A stretch of 5,415 nucleotides of DNA from Alcaligenaceae bacterium. Lineage in GTDB: Bacteria > Pseudomonadota > Gammaproteobacteria > Burkholderiales > Burkholderiaceae_B. Position numbers and translations under genes: made by a program. This document shows positions 1 to 5,415 of the stretch, piece after piece. The DNA lies in contig JAJUJN010000162.1 of the NCBI GenBank assembly GCA_029265335.1, positions 1 through 5,415 of the forward strand, written 5' to 3'. Position 1 is the first letter of the stretch. Each line of letters starts with the position of its first letter. Under the pieces are notes generated by a model, which was given only the letters and a program-made list of their open reading frames with translations, was not told where the DNA came from and searched no databases.

Positions 1-218
1 CGATCGACTACGCCGTGGTGCTCTCGGGTGAAATCACCATGTTGCTGGACGACTCCGAAGTTCACCTCAAGCAGGGCGACATTCTCATCCAGCGTGGCAC
101 GCATCACGCCTGGACGAACCGCAGCGAGCAAACCTGTCGAATGCTGTTCGTTTTGCTCGACGGCAATTTCGAACCGGAAGTGGGGCAGGCCATCAAACAG
201 TTCGATGAAGGGGGTTGA
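1..218 (+). CDS. Cupin domain-containing protein, C-terminal part (5' end outside window)
   Basis: The reading frame is open from the left edge (first full codon at position 3) to the TGA at 216-218, giving 71 visible residues. The sequence is the C-terminal half of a small single-domain cupin beta-barrel. A strand with SGEITMLLDD is followed by a turn and GDILIQRGTHHAWTN, a version of cupin motif 2. The histidine encoded at 105-107 and the asparagine at 117-119 fit the H(X)3N part of that motif, and Gln replaces the usual Pro. The metal ligands of motif 1 would lie upstream of the window. GTG codons at 15 and 18 could be read as starts, but the frame continues upstream and the fold would be cut in half, so this is an interior fragment. 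Such cupins may bind metal and small ligands, but the substrate cannot be told. The next gene begins 97 bp downstream on the same strand with no terminator seen between, so co-transcription is possible. Confidence 0.85.
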   Translation, partial: IDYAVVLSGEITMLLDDSEVHLKQGDILIQRGTHHAWTNRSEQTCRMLFVLLDGNFEPEVGQAIKQFDEGG

Positions 219-302
219 AACCATCGGGCAAGCCGGCCCCAGACGTTTCTGCAGCACCGTTCTTCCGTTTCTCATCAGTTTTCCGAACCCAACAAATCCA
301 TC

Positions 303-308
303 AAGGAG
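303..308 (+). promoter_or_regulatory. Ribosome binding site of the Bug-family gene
   Basis: AAGGAG lies 6 nt before the ATG at 315. It is a near-consensus Shine-Dalgarno sequence at a good distance and fixes the start of the solute-binding protein gene. Confidence 0.8.
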
Positions 309-314
309 ACACTT

Positions 315-1268
315 ATGCGTCGTTCATTCACTGTTGCCCCGCTGGCCGGCCTGCTACTGGCCGCTGCACCGTGGTTCGCCCACGGCGCCTATCCCGAGCG
401 TGATGTCGAAATCGTCGTGCCCTATTCGGCCGGCGGCAGTGTCGACGCCATGGCGCGTGCGTTCGCCGAAGCGTTCGGCAAAGAACTCGGCGGCAACGCG
501 GTGGTGATCAACCGCGATGGCGCTGGTGGCACCATTGGTGTGGCCTACGTGGCTGACGCCAGGAACGACGGCTACACCCTGCTGTTTGGTCCCACCTCGC
601 CGCTCACCCAGGCTCCCTTCCTGCTGGGCAAAGTGCCTTACGAATTGAGTGATCTGCAGCCCGTATGTCAGATCTTCGAAAACCCCTTCGTGATCGCGGT
701 ACCGCAAGATTCCCCCATCGAATCCATTGATGAGTTGCTGAACGCGGCCAAAGAACGGCCAGGCGAGCTGTCGTTCGCCCACGCCGGCGTGGGGTCCGTG
801 CCCCACCTGGCGGTAGCCACGTTGGCCCAGGCTACCGATATCGAGTTCAACGAAATCGCCTTCCGTGGCGATGCGGGCGCCATGCCGCAGGTGTTGGGCG
901 GGCATGTCGATTTTGGCGCACTCGGCGCGTCTACCGTGGTGGGTAAAGATTTACGGGTGCTGGCCAATCTCGGCGACCGCCGCATTCCGGTCTTTGCCGA
1001 CGCTCCCACCGTCACCGAATTGGGCGCCGAGCGCGCCATCATCGCGCGCAACGGCTTGTACGCGCCGGCCGGCACTCCTGGCGAAGTCATGAACCAGCTC
1101 GAAGCAACCTGCGAAGCGGTCACCCAGAGCGAGGCGTTCGAGCAGGCAGCGGCCCGGCAGCACCAACAGATCACGTTTGTGAATTCTGCCGATTACACCG
1201 CGCAGCTGCGCGAAGACTACGATGCCAACCGCCAACTGATCGAGTCCTTGGGCTTGCTTCAGCAGTGA
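315..1268 (+). CDS. Bug-family (tripartite tricarboxylate transporter) periplasmic solute-binding protein
   Basis: This 317-residue protein has the usual length for the Bug/TctC family, which are periplasmic receptors that mostly bind small carboxylates. A signal peptide is visible: basic MRR, a hydrophobic stretch at about 7-21, and a likely cleavage at AHG|AYPER after residue 24. The mature protein opens with YPERDVEIVVPYSAGGSVD (26-44), the family's first ligand loop. NRDGAGGTIG (66-75), FAHAGVGSVPHL (154-165) and FRGDAGAMPQVLGGHVDFG (183-201) follow, all typical Bug blocks. Cys118 and Cys266 are the only cysteines in the protein and could form the disulfide known from the family. The start is supported by AAGGAG 6 nt upstream and by the signal peptide. 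No TctA or TctB membrane partner is present, so it is an orphan receptor here, as is common in Burkholderiales. The family assignment is firm; the ligand is unknown. Confidence 0.95.
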   Translation: MRRSFTVAPLAGLLLAAAPWFAHGAYPERDVEIVVPYSAGGSVDAMARAFAEAFGKELGGNAVVINRDGAGGTIGVAYVADARNDGYTLLFGPTSPLTQAPFLLGKVPYELSDLQPVCQIFENPFVIAVPQDSPIESIDELLNAAKERPGELSFAHAGVGSVPHLAVATLAQATDIEFNEIAFRGDAGAMPQVLGGHVDFGALGASTVVGKDLRVLANLGDRRIPVFADAPTVTELGAERAIIARNGLYAPAGTPGEVMNQLEATCEAVTQSEAFEQAAARQHQQITFVNSADYTAQLREDYDANRQLIESLGLLQQ

Positions 1269-1288
1269 GGTGAAATCACGCTTCACCT
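1268..1288 (+). other. Small stem-loop overlapping the stop codon of the Bug gene
   Basis: A perfect 7-bp inverted repeat (AGGTGAA at 1268-1274 and TTCACCT at 1282-1288) with a 7-nt loop starts at the last base of the stop codon. No T run follows, so it is not a terminator by itself. It could protect the mRNA 3' end or be fortuitous. Confidence 0.45.
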
Positions 1289-1306
1289 GCCGTTCTCTGG
1301 CGGGCG

Positions 1307-1344
1307 CGGGCGCCAACGACTGGGTTCGGTGGCGCCCGTTTTTT
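1307..1344 (+). terminator. Rho-independent terminator after the Bug gene
   Basis: A perfect 9-bp GC-rich stem (CGGGCGCCA at 1307-1315 paired with TGGCGCCCG at 1330-1338) with a 14-nt loop is followed directly by six T residues (1339-1344). It lies 38 bp after the stop codon. This is a classic intrinsic terminator for plus-strand transcripts and should separate the cupin/Bug unit from the permease gene. Confidence 0.9.
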
Positions 1345-1524
1345 ATGCCCCTTCAATTGATGCCATATTTTCGAATCGCATGTGTCAGTCACGTGGCAAG
1401 ATGAGGTGTGTTGATTTGTGCGGGCAAATGCCGGCGGTTAACATCTTTTTGGCCGCGCGGCGCTAGCTGCCCAGGCTATTGACTGTGCCGATGCACACGA
1501 CCCCGAATTGCTGGAGCCTCTCGC
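1345..1524 (+). promoter_or_regulatory. Non-coding leader and presumed promoter region of the permease gene
   Basis: No credible gene lies in these 180 bp. They follow a terminator and precede a complete gene, so a promoter is expected here. The stretch at about 1352-1376 is clearly more AT-rich than its surroundings. TTGA-type hexamers occur at 1357 and 1411, but neither has a convincing -10 element at 16-18 bp, so no sigma-70 promoter can be assigned by eye. No riboswitch or attenuator structure was recognised. Confidence 0.4.
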
Positions 1525-2778
1525 ATGAATGTCACCATCGCCATCTTTCTTCTGGTGTATCTGGCCATGGCTGTGGGGCATCTTCCCGGGTTCAAGCTGG
1601 ATCGCACAGGAGCTGCGCTGCTCGGCGCCATGCTGTTGCTGGTGGCCGAGCGCCTCACGCCAACGCAGGCGTGGGCTGCGATCGACGTCAACACGATTGG
1701 CCTCTTGTTCGGCCTCATGGTGGTGTCGGCGGCCTTCAACGTGGGTGGCTTCTACGATCGGGTTGCACGTCGTGTTGGAGAACTGACAGTCGGCCCCGCC
1801 ATACTGTTGGCGATCCTCATCTGCGTGGGTGGTGTGTTGTCGGCTTTGCTGACCAACGACGTGGTCGTGGTGGCCATGACGCCGGTACTCTGCGCTATCG
1901 CCGTTCAACGTGGCCTCAACCCAGTGCCGCTGCTTTTGGGCTTCTGCTTTGCCGCGAACATCGGCGCGACCGCCACCATCATAGGTAGCCCCCAAAACAT
2001 GATCATCGCGCAAACGCTGGGTCTGTCGTTCAACGAATTTTCTCGTTTAACGCTGATTCCCTCGATCGTGGGGCTGGCGCTCGTTTGGCTTTTGTTGGCT
2101 TGGCGTTATCGGGGCCGCTGGCAGCTCACATCGCGTTCGGCAGCGCAGAATGCCACGAGCTCTGAGGGGCCTGGCGTGCAGGAGGTGCCCTTCAACCTGC
2201 GCGAAACGCTCAAAGCCGGCTGCGTTACCTTCGTGTTGATCGCCGCTTTCATTTTCACGGATCTTCCCCATATGCTGATTGCCCTGGCCGGCGCCAGCGT
2301 TCTTTTGCTCAATCGCCAAATCGCCTCGCGCGACCTGCTGAGTCGAGTAGATGGCAATCTGTTGCTGTTGCTGATGGGGCTCTTTGTGGTCAATGCTGCG
2401 TTGGCCAATACCCCCATTACCGATCAGATCATCCACCACCTGCGCGAGTTGGGAGTCAACCTGCATGCGCCGCTGCCTATGTTGGTGATTGCGGGGGTCG
2501 TCAGCAACATCGTGGGCAATAGCCCGGCGGTGATGCTGTTGGCCCCTTTTTTGGGTGGCGCAGCCCACAGCGATCTGTTGGGTGCGGCTATCGCCTTGGG
2601 CACGGGCTTTTCGTCCAACGCCATCATTTTCGGCAGCCTCGCTGGCATCATCGTGGTTGAACAAGCCCGCGAACAAGGTGTAGAGATCACCTTCACCGAG
2701 TTCCTCAAAGCCGGTTTGCCCGTCACGCTGGCCACGACCTTGCTAGCGCTGGGATGGGTCTGGTGGTTGGGGGTGTAA
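1525..2778 (+). CDS. SLC13/ArsB-type (ion transporter superfamily) anion permease
   Basis: This 417-residue, strongly hydrophobic inner-membrane protein has about 10-12 membrane segments in two halves. They are joined by a hydrophilic loop at about 193-230. Each half carries the superfamily's signature re-entrant region. In the first half this is LLTNDVVVVAMTP (108-120) and NIGATATIIGSPQN (145-158). In the second it is VVSNIVGNSPAVMLLAPF (325-342) and FSSNAIIFGS (362-371), followed by GVEITFTEFLKAGLP (385-399), typical of the C-terminus. These Asn- and Pro-rich hairpins form the ion and substrate site in the DASS/SLC13 and ArsB/NhaD families. The expected cargo is therefore an anion, such as a di- or tricarboxylate, sulfate or an oxyanion, moved with Na+ or H+. 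The exact substrate cannot be read from sequence. The start is supported by GGAG at 1513-1516, 8 nt upstream of the ATG. The gene stands alone on this strand after a terminator, and its end almost touches the opposing aldehyde dehydrogenase gene. Confidence 0.88.
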   Translation: MNVTIAIFLLVYLAMAVGHLPGFKLDRTGAALLGAMLLLVAERLTPTQAWAAIDVNTIGLLFGLMVVSAAFNVGGFYDRVARRVGELTVGPAILLAILICVGGVLSALLTNDVVVVAMTPVLCAIAVQRGLNPVPLLLGFCFAANIGATATIIGSPQNMIIAQTLGLSFNEFSRLTLIPSIVGLALVWLLLAWRYRGRWQLTSRSAAQNATSSEGPGVQEVPFNLRETLKAGCVTFVLIAAFIFTDLPHMLIALAGASVLLLNRQIASRDLLSRVDGNLLLLLMGLFVVNAALANTPITDQIIHHLRELGVNLHAPLPMLVIAGVVSNIVGNSPAVMLLAPFLGGAAHSDLLGAAIALGTGFSSNAIIFGSLAGIIVVEQAREQGVEITFTEFLKAGLPVTLATTLLALGWVWWLGV

Positions 2779-2792
2779 AGCGATGCTGGCGT

Positions 2793-4229
2793 TCAGTCGA
2801 GCTTGATGATCACGGTTTTGGACTGCGTGTAATGCAGCAGCGCTTCGCGACCTTTTTCGCGGCCGATGCCGCTTTGCTTGAATCCGCCGAAGGGGGTTTC
2901 CACGCCACCTGCCGGGTATTCGTTCACATAGATCTGGCCCGCCTGCAGCCGGGCAGCCACGCGATGAGCCCGGCCAACGTCGCGTGTCCACACGCCTGCT
3001 GCCAGACCGTAGGAGGTGTCGTTGGCCAGGCGGATGGCCTCGGCTTCGTCGTCGAAGGGCATGACCACGCCCACCGGACCAAAGATTTCTTCGCGCGCGA
3101 TGCGCATGTCGGGCGTGACATCGGTGTACACCGTGGGCGGCACGAACCAGCCGCCGTCGCGCACGGTTTGCACCGCGCCGCCCGCCAAAGCGCGTGCGCC
3201 TTCGTCACGCGCCACCTCGAAGTAGTTCAACACCCGCTCATATTGGGCATGCGTGATGATCGGGCCCACCTCGTCGGTATCAGCGGCGCCCACTCGCAGC
3301 TCGCCAGCGGCTCGGGCGAGAGCGGCCGTGAATTCGTCGTGAATGCTGCGTTCAACCAACACGCGCGAGCCGGCGATGCAGGCTTGTCCGGCGTTCACCG
3401 TGAAGCCCCGCAGCGCGCCCGCTACGGCGTCGTCCAGATTGGCATCGGCAAAAATCAGGTTGGGCGATTTGCCGCCGAGCTCCAGCGTGACCGGAATGAT
3501 GCGCTCGGCTGCCTTGAGACCGATCTCGCGCCCGGCACGAACGGAGCCGGTGAATGCGATCTTGGCCACGAGAGGATGATCGACCAGGGCTGCTCCAGTT
3601 TCGGGGCCGGTGCCTGTGACCACGTTGAAAACTCCGGCAGGCAGACCGCACTCCACCGCAAGTTGGGCCAGCATCAAGGTGGAGACGGAGGTGAATTCCG
3701 AAGGCTTGGCCACGACCGCATTGCCGGCTGCCAGGGCTGGCGCAACGGCGCGCGCCGCTTGGTTCACGGGCGCATTCCAGGGCAGGATGACTCCGACCAC
3801 ACCAAAGGGCTCGCGCCGGGTGTAGCAATGGCGTTCGGGGCCAACATCGATGGCTTCGCCGTCGAGGCTGGTGGCGAGCCCGCCGTAGAACTCGAAATAC
3901 TGAGCAGCCAGCTCAATATCGCGCTCTACCTGAGGCAATGGCTTGCCGGTTTCGTGGCGCTCGGCCGCAACAAACTCCAACGCCACTTCGCGCAGGCGCA
4001 GCGCAATGCGCGTGAGGATGCGGCCGCGCTCCAGGGGCTTCAGTGAAGCCCAGTCGAATTGAGTCTTGTGCGCGGCGTCAACCGCAAAGGCGATGTCGGC
4101 AGCGGAGCCTCGCGAGATCTGCCACGTGGCGCTGCCGTCTCGCGGATCGCGCTGCTGCAGGGCGTGGTCGGGATCGAACGCAGTCAAGCGGCCAGCGATG
4201 AAGTGGCCCCAGGGCTCGAAGGTGGGCAT
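2793..4229 (-). CDS. NAD-type aldehyde dehydrogenase family protein
   Basis: This complete 478-residue enzyme of the ALDH superfamily oxidises an aldehyde to its acid in the cytoplasm. Visible motifs in order are: PWN (150-152, Asn152 of the oxyanion hole), KPSE (175-178, cofactor ribose contacts; the Glu favours NAD over NADP), FTGS (226-229), ELGGKSP (250-256, general base Glu250), GQAC (281-284, nucleophile Cys284), EEIFGPV (380-386) and GGFKQSGIGRE (448-458). All catalytic residues are present. I chose the ATG at 4229 because GGAGG (4234-4238) lies just upstream and the N-terminus then fits the family. An in-frame ATG at 4313 would add 28 residues with no ALDH character, overlap the preceding gene's stop and contain a stem-loop. 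The gene follows the M16 peptidase gene by 77 bp on the same strand. The substrate is unknown; betaine-aldehyde, aromatic and aliphatic aldehyde types cannot be separated by eye. Confidence 0.95.
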   Translation of the reverse strand: MPTFEPWGHFIAGRLTAFDPDHALQQRDPRDGSATWQISRGSAADIAFAVDAAHKTQFDWASLKPLERGRILTRIALRLREVALEFVAAERHETGKPLPQVERDIELAAQYFEFYGGLATSLDGEAIDVGPERHCYTRREPFGVVGVILPWNAPVNQAARAVAPALAAGNAVVAKPSEFTSVSTLMLAQLAVECGLPAGVFNVVTGTGPETGAALVDHPLVAKIAFTGSVRAGREIGLKAAERIIPVTLELGGKSPNLIFADANLDDAVAGALRGFTVNAGQACIAGSRVLVERSIHDEFTAALARAAGELRVGAADTDEVGPIITHAQYERVLNYFEVARDEGARALAGGAVQTVRDGGWFVPPTVYTDVTPDMRIAREEIFGPVGVVMPFDDEAEAIRLANDTSYGLAAGVWTRDVGRAHRVAARLQAGQIYVNEYPAGGVETPFGGFKQSGIGREKGREALLHYTQSKTVIIKLD

Positions 4230-4233
4230 GTTG

Positions 4234-4238
4234 CCTCC
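4234..4238 (-). promoter_or_regulatory. Ribosome binding site that sets the aldehyde dehydrogenase start
   Basis: GGAGG on the minus strand lies 4 nt before the ATG at 4229. It is the strongest Shine-Dalgarno near either possible start and decides against the longer 506-residue reading from 4313. Confidence 0.75.
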
Positions 4239-4254
4239 AGAAACGGAATGCGAT

Positions 4255-4278
4255 GCGCCCCTGGCCAAGCAGGGGCGC
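4255..4278 (-). other. Perfect stem-loop between the M16 peptidase and aldehyde dehydrogenase genes
   Basis: GCGCCCCTG (4255-4263) and CAGGGGCGC (4270-4278) form a perfect 9-bp GC-rich stem with a 6-nt loop in the 77-bp gap. Read on the minus strand, it is followed by ATCGCATTCCGTTT, which has no continuous T run. It is therefore at most a weak intrinsic terminator. It may lower read-through, stabilise the M16 mRNA end, or affect translation of the next gene, whose Shine-Dalgarno lies 16 nt further on. Confidence 0.65.
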
Positions 4279-4306
4279 CTGATGACAGATGATGTCGGGG
4301 TGTGGG

Positions 4307-5415
4307 TTACCAATCGCCGGCAAAAACCTCGGTGAGTTGCTGTGGGTCGAACACGCGCCGCAGGGCCTCGTTGACCTGATCGGCAGTGAGGGCCTCCAGT
4401 TGCTCGTCCATTTCGGCCGACCAGGCGAAGGAGCGGTTGAGCCCCAGGTAGTCGAGCCAGGCGCTGGCGAGCACGCCGTCCTGGGCACGGTTCAAGCGAC
4501 GCTGCTGCAGCAGCGCCCGAACCTCGGTGGCCACTTCTTCGGCGCTGAATCCTTCGGCGAGGGCGCGCTCGAGCTCTTCTTCGATGGCGGTTGCCACCGC
4601 CTCGCGGTTCTCGGGAGCGTGGATGGCGTAGATCATCCAGCTGCCGGAAGGCTCATACGACGACACCGACATTTGACTGCGCACGTTGTACGAAAGGCCT
4701 TCTTGCTCGCGCACCCGAGTCCACAGGCGCGAGGTTTCCGACTGACCCAGCAGGCGATTCGCCACCAGCAGGGCTACGAAGTCATCGTCGGTGTCCTGTA
4801 CGGCAATGGGCATGCCAGCCACAAAAAAGGCGTTGGCCTTGTCGGGTGTGTCGATCTCGAAGCTTTCAGGCGCAATCTCGTGGTAGGGCTCGGGTACGCG
4901 CTCATAGGCGGGCGCTTCTTGCCAGCCTTCCAAGCCCTCGATAATCGCCGCCTGCGTGGCGTCGGGGTCGAAGTCGCCCACAGCGCTGAAACGTATTTGC
5001 CCCGCGCCGTAGAACCACTGATGGAAGGCTTCAAGCGGCTCGCGGCTGATTTCCTGCACCTCGGCCATGGCTTCTTCGAAAGTCGGCACATAGCGCACGT
5101 CGTCTTTGGGCCAGGGGTTGCCGTGACGCGCGAGGCGACGCAGAGCGAGTTGAGTGGGGTCGGTGCTGGCCTGCTCCAGTGACGTGAGCATGGCCCGTTG
5201 CCAGCGACTGACTTCATCGGCCGGGAAGCTGGCCTCGCGCAGAATGTGGAAGACCAGTTCGAGAACTTCCGGCAGGTTCTCGCCGCGAGTGGAAATGTTG
5301 ACGCGTACATCGGTAGCGCCGCCGCCAAAACCCACGTTGGCATCGAGCGCGGTAAAGCGGTCTTCGATTTCCTGGCGTGACAGCTCAGCGGTACCGTGCG
5401 CAAGGAGGTCGGCTA
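4307..5415 (-). CDS. M16 family peptidase (pitrilysin/insulinase type), non-catalytic C-terminal part; 5' end outside window
   Basis: The frame is open from the right edge to the TAA at 4307-4309, about 369 residues. The GTG at 5335 is internal, because conserved sequence (ADLLAHGTAELSRQEIED) continues upstream of it. The visible part matches the second half of two-domain bacterial M16 proteins. RGENLPEVLELVFHILRE and DVRYVPTFEEAM lie in the first lobe. AVGDFDPDATQAA, TPDKANAFFVAGMP and RVREQEGLSYNV (4686-4721) lie further on. The Arg at 4709-4711 and the Tyr seven residues later (4688-4690) match the Arg/Tyr pair that insulysin-type enzymes supply from the C-terminal half to hold the substrate. 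The place where HxxEH would stand, just before the LxxGT stretch at the right edge, reads Ala-Asp, so this domain does not bind zinc. The catalytic half should lie upstream in the same protein or in a partner gene. Related proteins are often exported, but the N-terminus needed to judge this is absent. Confidence 0.9.
   Translation of the reverse strand, partial: ADLLAHGTAELSRQEIEDRFTALDANVGFGGGATDVRVNISTRGENLPEVLELVFHILREASFPADEVSRWQRAMLTSLEQASTDPTQLALRRLARHGNPWPKDDVRYVPTFEEAMAEVQEISREPLEAFHQWFYGAGQIRFSAVGDFDPDATQAAIIEGLEGWQEAPAYERVPEPYHEIAPESFEIDTPDKANAFFVAGMPIAVQDTDDDFVALLVANRLLGQSETSRLWTRVREQEGLSYNVRSQMSVSSYEPSGSWMIYAIHAPENREAVATAIEEELERALAEGFSAEEVATEVRALLQQRRLNRAQDGVLASAWLDYLGLNRSFAWSAEMDEQLEALTADQVNEALRRVFDPQQLTEVFAGDW

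Noticed and set aside
354..905. Minus-strand open frame of 183 codons over the Bug gene
   Set aside because: It is a shadow of the conserved Bug coding frame and has no domain of its own.
1357..1444. Possible sigma-70 promoters (TTGATG at 1357, TTGATT at 1411) before the permease
   Set aside because: No acceptable -10 hexamer stands at 16-18 bp from either hexamer, so no specific promoter is called.
1438..2013. Minus-strand open frame of 191 codons over the permease start
   Set aside because: The translation is His/Gln/Arg-rich low-quality sequence antisense to membrane segments of the permease; it is a shadow.
2754..4046. Plus-strand open frame of 430 codons opposite the aldehyde dehydrogenase
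   Set aside because: It lies almost wholly antisense to a gene with all ALDH catalytic motifs. Its translation has no recognisable domain and is rich in His, Gly and Arg, as expected of a complementary-strand shadow in GC-rich DNA.
4230..4313. Longer start for the aldehyde dehydrogenase at 4313
   Set aside because: The extra 28 residues do not resemble an ALDH N-terminus, contain the 9-bp stem-loop, and would overlap the M16 stop. GGAGG precedes the ATG at 4229 instead.
4289..5182. Plus-strand open frame of 297 codons opposite the M16 gene
   Set aside because: It is an antisense shadow of a well-conserved M16 domain, with no family features and no convincing ribosome binding site.
1..5415. 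CRISPR array, tRNA/rRNA, insertion sequence, phage or defence genes
   Set aside because: No repeated units, cloverleaf, transposase or nuclease signatures were seen; nearly all the DNA is explained by five ordinary genes.

Overview
The window looks like ordinary chromosomal DNA from a GC-rich betaproteobacterium. Burkholderiales, and perhaps an Alcaligenaceae-type genome, is the best guess. This rests on an orphan Bug-type (TTT family) solute-binding protein downstream of a small cupin gene, GC-rich codon third positions and protein sequence character. It is an inference from content, not a database match.

Layout: (1) The 3' end of a cupin-domain gene runs off the left edge (plus strand, to 218). 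(2) A complete Bug-family periplasmic solute-binding protein gene follows (315-1268, plus) and ends at a strong intrinsic terminator (1307-1344). (3) After a non-coding stretch of about 180 bp comes a complete SLC13/ArsB-type membrane permease gene (1525-2778, plus). (4) Converging on it, with only 14 bp between stop codons, is a complete NAD-type aldehyde dehydrogenase gene (2793-4229, minus). (5) Upstream of that on the same strand is the 3' part of a zinc-peptidase-family M16 gene (4307 to the right edge, minus). It lies 77 bp from the aldehyde dehydrogenase start, and a perfect 9-bp stem-loop sits in the gap.

How the genes fit together: the cupin and Bug genes may be co-transcribed and end at the terminator. 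The permease is a separate unit. The M16 and aldehyde dehydrogenase genes may form a two-gene minus-strand unit, possibly modulated by the stem-loop. No shared pathway can be proved. A binding protein for small carboxylates, an anion permease and an aldehyde-to-acid oxidising enzyme are loosely compatible with carboxylate metabolism, but the terminator and opposing strands argue against one operon.

I saw no RNA genes, mobile elements, CRISPR arrays or defence system, and nothing I would call a new biological system. The most useful observations are that the visible M16 domain is the non-catalytic type, the stem-loop before the aldehyde dehydrogenase gene, and the very tight convergent gene end.
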